Part shown: piece by piece, positions 7,472 to 15,535 of the stretch
How positions within the stretch are numbered: position 1 is the first letter of the stretch
Layout: every line of letters begins with the position of its first letter
Assembly (NCBI GenBank): GCA_040752025.1
Contig: JBFMFR010000071.1
Location: forward strand, 1-28,701
DNA length: 28,701 nucleotides
Reading direction: 5' to 3'
Source of the DNA: JBFMFR01 sp040752025
GTDB lineage: Bacteria; Chloroflexota; Anaerolineae; Anaerolineales; UBA4823
Made by a program: the position numbers and the translations under genes
The notes under the pieces: model-generated
Told to the model about the DNA's origin: nothing
Database searches by the model: none
Seen by the model: only the letters and a program-made list of their open reading frames with translations

Positions 7472-9328
7472 ATGAACAAAGGGACGATTAAAAGTTTCGT
7501 TATTTTACCGATACTCTTTTTATCGATTATTTCTTGTTCGCCTCAGACGAATATAACACGGCTGCCTGAGCCGACAAAAGCGCCACAAACCCCTGTCCCG
7601 CAACCCAAAGCAACCCAAACGATAGGGATTCCTACGCAAAAACCAACCGAAGATGCTCCGCAAGTTTGTTTGCCACGCTATGGTGATCGAAAAACGATCC
7701 TTCAAGTAAATGAAGCTGATCAATATTATGAAACTTTTCCAACACCTGGAGATTTCAATAGAGATGGCTTGATGGACATAGTCATTACCAGGCTTCAATT
7801 CCAATCTGATACGAACTTCGCGATTGACATCCTCTTGAACTCAGGCAATGGCGGAATGGAATTAGCAACCTCCCAAATATTTCTTACAGATATACCTGTA
7901 GTTGTACATCCGACTGAAGTAATTGTAGATGATTTTAATGGTGATAATTATTCTGACATCTTCATAGCCAATTCTGGCCGTGATTCTACTCCATGGCCTG
8001 GATTTCAAAATGCCCTGGCCCTATCGAATGGAGAAGGACAGTTAGCAAATGCAACCCGAAATTTACCTCAACAAGCGGATTCGACACATTCGGCCTGTGC
8101 CTCAGATATTGACAACGATGGAGATATCGATATTTACGCTGGAAATTATTGGGCGCAAAACAAAATTAGCCCACAAATCTTATTGAATGATGGAAGTGGT
8201 ACATTCACGGTAGGGCAAGCTCGTCTTCCTGATGCTGTAGATCTGGATCACAATGGATACACTACCTGTGCATTTGCCGATGTGAATAATGACAAATCTC
8301 AGGATTTGATTCTGGGCCATTATGAAGCCATTAATAACAATCTGCCAGTCTCTCAAGTTCTATTGAACGATGGCTCTGGAAAATTTACTCAACTTCCGGG
8401 TGCGCTGCCGCCCAAACCATATGATCCATCAGATAAAGCGCAGGACATTAAGCCGCTTGATCTCAATGGGGATGGTTTCCTTGATCTGCTGATGGTCTAT
8501 GAGCGGCAGGCAGACGCATCGAACTACGTACTTGCATTGATAAACAACCAGGATGGAACATTTACCGACGAGAGTGAGACAAGGCTAAAAACGTTTTACC
8601 AACATAACTGGCCGGGATTTAGGGCCACATCCGGGACTCCCCGCAGAGTACTGGAACTGCGTGACATGGATCGAGATGGTGATCTTGATTTGATCGTGAA
8701 AACCTTCGATTCTGCGCATCCTGAGCCATTGATATTGCTCAATGATGGATACGGTAATTTCTTATCATTGGAGATGGATTTCAGCATGCGTAATGGCGAC
8801 CTGTATTTCACCTTCATAGATTTAATAAATGATGGCGGCTTGGATATTCTGTTTGCTCTAAATTTCCCCCCTGATTATGTAGAGACCGTTGCTGATCTTG
8901 GTTGTGACAGAAATATTATATTGCCAACAGTTGAAGATATTGGAATTGATAATCCTGTTGCAACTTCAACCAACCCTGTCGCCGATAATGAAACACCGGA
9001 TGTTTTCTGGGGAGAATGGGCAGGAAGAATAACTTCTCTGGATGGAACATTCTCGATAGAACTTGAAGTTTCACTTCATCAGGGCTGTACTTTAGGGCAG
9101 GTGTGTGGAACTTATTTCCTTACAGAGCCTTCATGTAAAGGGGAATTAACATTGGTAAAGATCGAAGGAGATGTGTTTATTTTCTTGGAAAAATTAATTG
9201 AAGGCGGGTGTAGCGAAAGTGGATATGAACACCTTTCAATCACTGAAGATGGGAAATTAGTCTTCAACTATAGTCCATCAATGAATAGTGCGGATATTGT
9301 TACAACAGGTATCTTAGACAAAAAATGA
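7472..9328 (+). CDS. FG-GAP/VCBS repeat lipoprotein, seven-bladed propeller
   Basis: Exported lipoprotein of 618 residues. ATG 7472 is chosen because AAGGAG (7460-7465) lies 6 nt upstream and the protein then begins with a clean signal peptide, MNKGTIKSFVILPILFLSIISC, ending in a lipobox Cys. A Pro/Thr/Gln-rich linker follows. Seven calcium-loop motifs of the D-x-N/D-x-D-G type occur about every 60 residues, near residues 93 (DFNRDGLMD), 152, 212 (DIDNDGDID), 270, 330 (DLNGDGFLD), 399 (DMDRDGDLD) and 450. Together they give an integrin-alpha-type propeller. The last domain, about 510-618, is a beta-rich module with four cysteines (GCTLGQVCGTY, SCKG, GGCSES). It is followed 56 bp later by a paralog. 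Surface binding or adhesion is plausible but not shown. The gene is AT-richer than its surroundings. Confidence 0.8.
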   Translation: MNKGTIKSFVILPILFLSIISCSPQTNITRLPEPTKAPQTPVPQPKATQTIGIPTQKPTEDAPQVCLPRYGDRKTILQVNEADQYYETFPTPGDFNRDGLMDIVITRLQFQSDTNFAIDILLNSGNGGMELATSQIFLTDIPVVVHPTEVIVDDFNGDNYSDIFIANSGRDSTPWPGFQNALALSNGEGQLANATRNLPQQADSTHSACASDIDNDGDIDIYAGNYWAQNKISPQILLNDGSGTFTVGQARLPDAVDLDHNGYTTCAFADVNNDKSQDLILGHYEAINNNLPVSQVLLNDGSGKFTQLPGALPPKPYDPSDKAQDIKPLDLNGDGFLDLLMVYERQADASNYVLALINNQDGTFTDESETRLKTFYQHNWPGFRATSGTPRRVLELRDMDRDGDLDLIVKTFDSAHPEPLILLNDGYGNFLSLEMDFSMRNGDLYFTFIDLINDGGLDILFALNFPPDYVETVADLGCDRNIILPTVEDIGIDNPVATSTNPVADNETPDVFWGEWAGRITSLDGTFSIELEVSLHQGCTLGQVCGTYFLTEPSCKGELTLVKIEGDVFIFLEKLIEGGCSESGYEHLSITEDGKLVFNYSPSMNSADIVTTGILDKK

Positions 9329-9338
9329 TTGAGGCGCT

Positions 9339-9368
9339 CTGGCTGCCTGATAACTTTCAGGTAGCCAG
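9339..9368 (+). promoter_or_regulatory. intergenic stem-loop between FG-GAP genes
   Basis: Bases 9339-9350 pair with 9357-9368 over 12 positions (one G-T) around a 6-nt loop. The stem sits between the stop of the first gene and the GGAGG (9373-9377) of the second. Only GTTTGG follows, so it is not a standard intrinsic terminator. It could tune expression of the second gene or protect the upstream mRNA. Confidence 0.5.
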
Positions 9369-9384
9369 GTTTGGAGGAAAAAAC

Positions 9385-11427
9385 ATGAAGCATCGAATTA
9401 GCATTGCCACACAAGCATTTTTGATCTTAGTCTTGGTGAGTTGTAGCAGCCCGATCCCAGCGACAGAGAAACAACCCACCTCTCCCCCCGATATTCTACC
9501 TTCAGCAACAGCGCCGCCAATGCCAACACCAATACCCTCAGCTACACCAGGAATTTGCCCGCCTTACTACAGTGAGGCGCAGGAAATCCTCCGTCTGAAT
9601 CTACCATCCGATCTTTTTGGCTTGGTCCCAGCAGACTTCAACGATGACGGGTGGCTGGATGTACTCGTTTACCGGGGATTCAATCAAACTCAAAACGCAG
9701 CGCCTCTGGAGATACTTTTGAATGATGGGCATGGAAACTTGTATCTTGGAACGGATCAGGTCTTTAGCGAATCTGTCCCATCAACAGTAGCACCGCGCGA
9801 GGCAGTTGTAGCCGATTTTAACGGAGATGGCCGTCCAGATATATTTCTAGCAGACCAGGGGCTGGACGCTCCTCCTACACCCGGGCAACGAAACAGCATT
9901 GCATTATCCATCCCAGATGGACTGATGGTTGACGCCTCTGCTAACTGGCCGGACTTCACCGATTTCTCCCATTCAGCCACTGCTGCGGATATCGATATGG
10001 ACGGAGACGTTGATTTGTATGTGGGGAATACCTGGGGAGAAAATATGATCCCGCCAGCGATATTTTTAAACTCGGATGGCAAGGGAACTTTCATCCATGC
10101 TGGAGGTCGCCTTCCATATCCATTAGAAGATCTGGATTTCGGTGCATTTACCACCAGTGAGTTTGTGGATGTAAACAACGATACTTTCCCCGATCTCATA
10201 CTAGGTGATGCCGGTGATGATCTCGAAGGCGGACCGGATTCACACGTTCTCCTGAACGATGGCAGAGGCTACTTCAAATATTCAAAGAATGCTATCCCGC
10301 CTAAGCCGTGGTCCGATACAAATTCCGCCTTAGATATCAAGGCAGCAGACATCAACGAGGATGGTTACCAAGATCTGTTAATCCTCTTTACCAGGTGGGA
10401 ATACATGGGCAGGTATATCCAGGTGTTGATAAACAACCAGGACGGTACTTTCAGGGATGAAACAGCAACCAGGCTGCCGCAATCAGAAAATTACGATCAT
10501 TGGTTTACCTGGGTTCAATTACTCGATATCAACCTGGACGGACAACTCGACCTTGTTACATTTCCTTCATGGGGAGATAAGCAATTCAATTTTTATATTA
10601 ACACAGGGAATGGTTTCTTCCAGGAAATGCCCAACCCATTTGGGTTTACTTCTGAAATATTTACTATTTTTGATATTGACCAGGACGGCGACCTTGACGC
10701 GCTCTGGACTACGATATATCCAGAAGAAGTATATTATCTCAACCGTTCAAATGGTTGTAATACACTTGGTCAAAGGGTAACATCCACGCCAGTGGCGGCC
10801 CCTGCTCCTACAACAGATATGGCTACAACCGTCTCCCCGTTCCGCGATGATTTTAATGGCGCATTATCTATAGGATGGGATTGGATAGGCGAAGATCCTG
10901 CTCACTGGAATCTAACTGAGTCGCCAGGCGATTTGCGCATCATCCTGCAACCTGACGGCATGGGTGAAGGGGAACCGACCAACTTGCTTGTGCGTGAAGC
11001 GCCAGGCGGAAATTTTGAGATTACCACGCTTGTTGACTTTTTGCCCACTAGCAACTTCCAGTTTGCCGGTCTGTTGATATATCAGAGCCAGGGGAATGCG
11101 GTGCAACTCGGGCGCGCCTTTGCGGAATGTTCAGTTTCGAATAAGTGCTTAGGCAACGCAATATATTTCGAGATGGTTGAGGGAGGCGCGAGCGGAGAAC
11201 TCAACTTTGGAACTATTGTAAAGAGTGAAACGCAAGCCTACTTACGCTTACGACGCGAAGGCACAACGTATACTGGCTACTATAGTGAGAACGGAACAGA
11301 ATGGGTTATCATCGGCGTACATGAAAGTAATATCGTTCCTCGATATGTCGGATTGATCGCTGCACAGGCCTATCAAAGCGAAACAACGGCCGATTTTGAT
11401 TACTTTACAATATACCTGTTGCCGTAG
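9385..11427 (+). CDS. FG-GAP/VCBS lipoprotein with C-terminal concanavalin-like domain
   Basis: Exported lipoprotein of 680 residues. ATG 9385 is preferred over an in-frame ATG at 9325 because GGAGG at 9373-9377 precedes it and the signal peptide then starts MKHRISIATQAFLILVLVSC, with a lipobox LVSC. A Pro/Thr-rich linker follows. Seven calcium-loop motifs appear near residues 86 (DFNDDGWLD), 145 (DFNGDGRPD), 203 (DIDMDGDVD), 262, 323, 382 and 431, with spacing that closely tracks the upstream paralog. A second linker leads to a C-terminal domain, about 489-680, starting DDFNGALSIGWDW with FEITTLVDF and AGLLIY. It resembles the DUF1349/GH43-C2 concanavalin-like sandwich. The propellers are duplicates; the C-terminal modules are unrelated. 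Carbohydrate or protein binding on the cell surface is plausible, but no catalytic residues are evident. Confidence 0.8.
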   Translation: MKHRISIATQAFLILVLVSCSSPIPATEKQPTSPPDILPSATAPPMPTPIPSATPGICPPYYSEAQEILRLNLPSDLFGLVPADFNDDGWLDVLVYRGFNQTQNAAPLEILLNDGHGNLYLGTDQVFSESVPSTVAPREAVVADFNGDGRPDIFLADQGLDAPPTPGQRNSIALSIPDGLMVDASANWPDFTDFSHSATAADIDMDGDVDLYVGNTWGENMIPPAIFLNSDGKGTFIHAGGRLPYPLEDLDFGAFTTSEFVDVNNDTFPDLILGDAGDDLEGGPDSHVLLNDGRGYFKYSKNAIPPKPWSDTNSALDIKAADINEDGYQDLLILFTRWEYMGRYIQVLINNQDGTFRDETATRLPQSENYDHWFTWVQLLDINLDGQLDLVTFPSWGDKQFNFYINTGNGFFQEMPNPFGFTSEIFTIFDIDQDGDLDALWTTIYPEEVYYLNRSNGCNTLGQRVTSTPVAAPAPTTDMATTVSPFRDDFNGALSIGWDWIGEDPAHWNLTESPGDLRIILQPDGMGEGEPTNLLVREAPGGNFEITTLVDFLPTSNFQFAGLLIYQSQGNAVQLGRAFAECSVSNKCLGNAIYFEMVEGGASGELNFGTIVKSETQAYLRLRREGTTYTGYYSENGTEWVIIGVHESNIVPRYVGLIAAQAYQSETTADFDYFTIYLLP

Positions 11428-11495
11428 ACACAGATGGTCGAATACGCCTCCGTATGACGAATTTTGTTGGTCATCATTACTCTTAGCCCAAGAGA

Positions 11496-11605
11496 GCTCT
11501 CTGGTCCTTCTCTGGTCAATTGGCAGATCAAGCCAGGGTCAAATGCCGTAAAGGGGTACACTTACAAACTTGCATACTCACGACTGCCGGGAAGTGCTAA
11601 AATAT
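11496..11605 (+). repeat. imperfect direct repeat, copy B
   Basis: Partner of 7124-7234 in the same orientation. It begins within the palindrome AGAGAGCTCTCT (11491-11502), the collapsed equivalent of the hairpin at copy A, and ends in TGCTAAAAT (11595-11603), an extended -10-like motif about 70 bp before the MFS start. The repeats bracket the two FG-GAP genes. The 245-bp gap 11428-11672 holds nothing else I can support. Confidence 0.65.
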
Positions 11606-11672
11606 AAAATCTTGCCGCCGTTCTCCTTCTTGAGAGCCATCCCTCGCGAAAGGAACTTCCCCACAAAAATCC

Positions 11673-12911
11673 ATGAGCGCTGTCGCCCTGCGCGTGCCTC
11701 GCTGGCAAAAAACCTTTACCGCCCTGAAATACCCCAATTTCCGCCTGTGGTTCTTCGGGCAGATCATCTCCCTGTTCGGCACCTGGATGCAGAACACTGC
11801 CCAGGGCTACCTGATCTACGAGCTGACCCGCTCGCCAGCCTTCCTGGGCTATGTGGGCGTAGCCGCCGGCCTGCCGAGCTGGCTGTTCATGCTCTACGGC
11901 GGGGTGATCGCCGACCGCATCTCGCGCCGCAAGCTGATGGTCTACACCCAGACGGCGATGATGCTGCTGGCCTTCATCCTGGCCGGGCTGGTTTTTACCA
12001 ACCTGGTGCGGCCCTGGCACATCCTGGTGCTGGCCTTTGCCCTGGGCGTGGCCAATGCTTTCGATGCCCCGGCGCGCCTGGCTTTGATCCCCGAACTGGT
12101 CGAGCGCGAAGACCTGACCAATGCCATTGCCCTGAACGGCACCATGTTCAACCTGGCTACCATCATCGGCCCGGCGGCCGGCGGGCTGATCTACGCCTGG
12201 TTTGGCCCGGGCTGGTGCTTCACCATCAATGCGGTTACCTTTCTGGCCGTCATCGCCGCCTTGCTGTTGATGCAGCTTGGCGAGCCGCGCCAGCGCGTGC
12301 GTCACGCTCCGCCCCTGGCAGATATGGTAGAGGGCATGCGCTTCGTGATCGGCAGCCGGGTGGTGCGCGCCCTGATCATCGTCCTGGGCATGACCACCCT
12401 GTTCGGATTTTCGTTCGTCAACCTGCTGCCGGCCTGGGCGGTGGACGTGTTGGGCGGCGACGCCGCCACCAACGGCTGGCTGCGTTCGGCCCAGGGGGTG
12501 GGGGCGCTGATCAGCGCCCTGGCGATCGCCTCCCTGGGGCGTTTCAATTACCGCGGCAAGCTGCTCACCATTGGCACCTTCGCTTTCCCCAGCATGCTGC
12601 TGGTATTCTCGCTGGTAAACGTCGTGCCGCTGGCGCTGCTGGGCATCGCCTGCGTGGGCGGCGCGGTGGTCCTGATCATGAACCTGGCCAATTCGCTGGT
12701 GCAGGATAACGTCCCCGATGAAATGCGCGGGCGGGTGATGAGCATCTACAGCCTGACCTTCTTCGGCTCCATGCCGGTTGGGGCGTTCGTGCTGGGCCAG
12801 ATCGCCGAGCACGCCAGCGAGGCACTGGCGCTGCAAGTTGGGGCGCTGTGCATGCTGGGCTGCGCCTTCCTGGTCTACCTGCTGGCGCCTAGGGTGCGCC
12901 GGCTGGAATAA
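11673..12911 (+). CDS. MFS transporter (MFS_3 / EntS-like exporter)
   Basis: Integral membrane transporter of 412 residues, of the major facilitator group that includes enterobactin exporter EntS and many putative drug exporters. The N-terminal FRLWFFGQIISLFGTWMQNTAQGYLIYEL is typical of this group. The loop between helices 2 and 3 contains GGVIADRISRRKLMV, the MFS motif A (GxxxDRxGRR-like). Further helices follow to about residue 405, consistent with 12 spans. ATG 11673 has only a distant AGGAA upstream, so the start is moderately certain. The gene lies just after repeat copy B and 18 bp before the first kinase gene, so it may be transcribed with the signalling cluster. The substrate cannot be read from the sequence. 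Confidence 0.82.
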   Translation: MSAVALRVPRWQKTFTALKYPNFRLWFFGQIISLFGTWMQNTAQGYLIYELTRSPAFLGYVGVAAGLPSWLFMLYGGVIADRISRRKLMVYTQTAMMLLAFILAGLVFTNLVRPWHILVLAFALGVANAFDAPARLALIPELVEREDLTNAIALNGTMFNLATIIGPAAGGLIYAWFGPGWCFTINAVTFLAVIAALLLMQLGEPRQRVRHAPPLADMVEGMRFVIGSRVVRALIIVLGMTTLFGFSFVNLLPAWAVDVLGGDAATNGWLRSAQGVGALISALAIASLGRFNYRGKLLTIGTFAFPSMLLVFSLVNVVPLALLGIACVGGAVVLIMNLANSLVQDNVPDEMRGRVMSIYSLTFFGSMPVGAFVLGQIAEHASEALALQVGALCMLGCAFLVYLLAPRVRRLE

Positions 12912-12929
12912 TCGCCGAGGGGATATCTG

Positions 12930-15038
12930 GTGGATGCGCATGGGATGAAATCCTCAGATCGATCTCTGCTCGAGCGGCTCGCCGGCCGGGCAGCCAGCCC
13001 CACCGGGCGCTTGACCCTCCTGGCGCTGGTCTACTTCCTGGCTGCCAGGCTTGGGCTGGCCTTCATCGTTCAGCCCGAAGGTTTTGCCATCATCTGGCCG
13101 GCGGGCGGCGTGGCGCTGGCGGCGCTACTGCTCAGCCCGCCGCGCCAGTGGCCGGCCATGCTGGCTGTGGTGTTCGTTGCGAATATGCTGGCTAACCTGA
13201 CCTCGGGCAACAATCTGGCAGTCAGCCTGGGTTTCGCCCTGGCCAACAGCCTCGAGCCGGCCCTGTGCGCTGGGCTGATGGCGCGCTGGCCGGGCGGGCG
13301 CATCAGCTTCTCGCGCCTGGTGGACGTGCTCGGGCTGGTCGCTGCGGCTGCCCTGGTGAACGGCGCTACCGCCCTGGTAGGTGCGCTGGTGCCAACCCTG
13401 GGTTTCGGCGCATCATATTGGCGCACCTGGGCTTACTGGTGGATCAGCGATGGCCTGGGAATCCTCATCGTCACCCCGCTGATCGTCACCTGGATCAGGA
13501 GCGGGACGCTGCGCAGTATTGCCAAACCGGCCCGGCAGGCTGAAAACCTGGCCTGGGTGCTGCTGCTGAGCGTTGCGGCCTGGTTCATCTTTGGCGTGGA
13601 TGAATCTGGCCTGTTGCCGGAGCCGCATCCTTACATGCTCTATCCCCTGTTAGTGTGGGCCACGCTGCGCTTCAGCCCGCGCGCCTCCGCTGCCGCGCTG
13701 GCGCTTGCCACGATTGTTTCGCTGGTTGGTACAGTCGCCGGCACAGGCAGCTACCCCCTGGGCGGCGATGCGCTGGCCAGTCGCCTGGTGGCGGTGCAGG
13801 GCTTCTTCTGCGTGGCCAGCCTGACCACTCTGGTGCTGGCGGCGGTGCTCGTCGAGCGTCGCAAGGCTGAGGCCACCTTGCGCCAGAGCGAAGCGCGCTA
13901 CCGCGAGCTGTTCGAGAACATCAACAGCGGCGTGGCGGTCTACCAGGTGATCGACGACGGTCGCGACTTTATCTTCAAGGATTTCAACCGCGCCGGTGAA
14001 AGGATCGACCACCAGCCGCGCGCTGAGCTGCTGGGCCGGAGCATTTTCGAAGCCCGCCCGGGCATCGAGCAGTTTGGCCTGATCGACGCCTTCCGCCAGG
14101 TCTGGCGCACCGGCCAGCCGGTCAATCACCCCGTGAAGCTGTACCAGGATGAGCGCCTGAGCGGCTGGTACGAGAACTTCATTTATAAACTTCCCTCGGG
14201 TGAGATTGTGACCGTTTTCGAGAACCTGACCGAGCGCAAACAGGCCGAGGCCGAACACGAACGCCTGCTGGCCGAGCTGGAGCGCAAGAACAGGGAGCTC
14301 GAATCGGTCATTTTCATCGCTTCGCACGATCTGCGCTCTCCGCTGATCAATATCCAGGGCTTTGGTAAGAATCTGCGCAAGTATTTCGAGCTGCTCTCGA
14401 ATATCCTGGATGGCGCCGATACCCTGGAGACTTTTCGAAGGGTAGCGCAGCCTGTGCTGGTCGAGCGCGTCCCCAATGCTTTGCGGTTCATCGAGAGCAG
14501 CTCTGCCAAGATGGATGTTTTGATCGACGGGCTGCTGCGCCTGTCGCGCATTGGGCGCATCCCGCTGCAAATCCAGCCGGTGGATATGTCGCTCCTGATC
14601 CAGACCTTGTTGGACAGCCTGGCCTTCCAGATCGAACAGGCCAACGCCCAGGTGGATGTGCACGGCCCGCTGGCAGGCTGTCGTGGAGACAAGAACCAGC
14701 TCGGCCAGGTGTTCAGCAACCTGCTCGATAACGCTCTCAAGTACCGCGATCCGCAGCGACCTTTGGTGATTACCATCGCCTGCCAGGTCTCTGGCCAGGA
14801 AGCTATCTATTCCGTCGCGGATACCGGCCTGGGCATCCCTGCTGAGGTACAGGCCAAGATCTGGGAGATCTTCCGCCGCCTGGACGAGAGCGGCTCTGTG
14901 CCCGGCGAGGGCCTGGGCCTGACCATCGCCAGGCGCATTGTCGAGCGCCACGAAGGGCGGCTGTGGGTCGAATCGCAGCCCGGCGCCGGTAGTTGTTTCT
15001 ACGTGGCGCTGCCCGCCGCGGAGGGTATTGATCCGTAA
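12930..15038 (+). CDS. MASE1-PAS sensor histidine kinase
   Basis: Membrane-bound sensor kinase of 702 residues. GTG 12930 follows GAGGGGA by about 6 nt. Residues about 25-300 form a MASE1 sensor with roughly eight helices (ALVYFLAARLGLAFIVQPEGFAIIWPAGGVALAALLL and WAYWWISDGLGILIVTPLIV). A PAS domain follows at about 325-435 (ARYRELFENINSGVAVYQ to TVFENLTERKQAE). The HisKA domain carries the phosphoacceptor His466 in SHDLRSPL. The HATPase_c domain shows the N box in NQLGQVFSNLLDNALKYRD, DTGLGIP, and GEGLGLTIARRIVERHEG near 590-695. The enzyme autophosphorylates on His466 and passes phosphate to a receiver. The Rcp1-like receiver gene 12 bp downstream is the obvious partner. MASE1 ligands are unknown. 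Confidence 0.9.
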   Translation: MDAHGMKSSDRSLLERLAGRAASPTGRLTLLALVYFLAARLGLAFIVQPEGFAIIWPAGGVALAALLLSPPRQWPAMLAVVFVANMLANLTSGNNLAVSLGFALANSLEPALCAGLMARWPGGRISFSRLVDVLGLVAAAALVNGATALVGALVPTLGFGASYWRTWAYWWISDGLGILIVTPLIVTWIRSGTLRSIAKPARQAENLAWVLLLSVAAWFIFGVDESGLLPEPHPYMLYPLLVWATLRFSPRASAAALALATIVSLVGTVAGTGSYPLGGDALASRLVAVQGFFCVASLTTLVLAAVLVERRKAEATLRQSEARYRELFENINSGVAVYQVIDDGRDFIFKDFNRAGERIDHQPRAELLGRSIFEARPGIEQFGLIDAFRQVWRTGQPVNHPVKLYQDERLSGWYENFIYKLPSGEIVTVFENLTERKQAEAEHERLLAELERKNRELESVIFIASHDLRSPLINIQGFGKNLRKYFELLSNILDGADTLETFRRVAQPVLVERVPNALRFIESSSAKMDVLIDGLLRLSRIGRIPLQIQPVDMSLLIQTLLDSLAFQIEQANAQVDVHGPLAGCRGDKNQLGQVFSNLLDNALKYRDPQRPLVITIACQVSGQEAIYSVADTGLGIPAEVQAKIWEIFRRLDESGSVPGEGLGLTIARRIVERHEGRLWVESQPGAGSCFYVALPAAEGIDP

Positions 15039-15050
15039 CAGGAGATCACT

Positions 15051-15527
15051 GTGGATGCCAGGAATCAGCCAGAATCCGCCATCAGCAATGAAGTCACTAT
15101 TCTGATTGCCGAAGATGATGATGGTCATGCCATCTTGATCCGCGATCACTTGCAGGGTGCCGGCGTCAGCAACCCGATGCTGCGCTTTTCAAACGGGTTG
15201 GAAATCTGGAACTTCCTGGCGCGCACGGGCCCGGACTCACACCGCCAGGAGAAGAAGCCCTATCTGCTGCTGCTGGATATCCGCATGCCCAAAATGGACG
15301 GTATCGAAGTGCTGCGGCGCATCAAGGCAGATCCTGTCTTGCACACTCTGCCGGTGATCATGCTCACTACCACCAACGACCCGCGTGAAGTCCAGGAATG
15401 TTACGATTTAGGCTGCAACTGCTACATTGCCAAGCCGGTGCAGTACCCGCGTTTCGCCGAAGCGCTCAGGCGGCTGGGTCTATTCATCTCCATCATTCAA
15501 GTTGCTGCGTTGGACGGCCAGCACTGA
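15051..15527 (+). CDS. single-domain response regulator (Rcp1-like)
   Basis: CheY-like receiver of 158 residues with no output domain. GTG 15051 follows AGGAG at good spacing. Acidic residues Glu21-Asp23 (IAEDDD) and phosphoacceptor Asp76 (LLLDIRMPKMDG) are present, with the conserved Thr cluster MLTTTND and Lys in IAKPVQ. The insert between beta2 and alpha2 (NFLARTGPDSHRQEKKP) is typical of the Rcp1 class that pairs with phytochrome-type kinases. It lies between the MASE1 kinase (12 bp) and a REC-PAS kinase (8 bp) in one tight operon. It probably relays phosphate or modulates another protein. Confidence 0.88.
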   Translation: MDARNQPESAISNEVTILIAEDDDGHAILIRDHLQGAGVSNPMLRFSNGLEIWNFLARTGPDSHRQEKKPYLLLLDIRMPKMDGIEVLRRIKADPVLHTLPVIMLTTTNDPREVQECYDLGCNCYIAKPVQYPRFAEALRRLGLFISIIQVAALDGQH

Positions 15528-15535
15528 GGTAAAAG

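Noticed and set aside
11562..12941. Long minus-strand frame of about 460 codons
   Set aside because: It is antisense to the MFS gene; its sequence is His/Gln/Arg-rich low-complexity translation of GC-rich coding DNA and shows no domain.
13650..15149. Minus-strand frame of about 500 codons opposite the MASE1 kinase
   Set aside because: It mirrors kinase codons and has no start signal or recognisable family.
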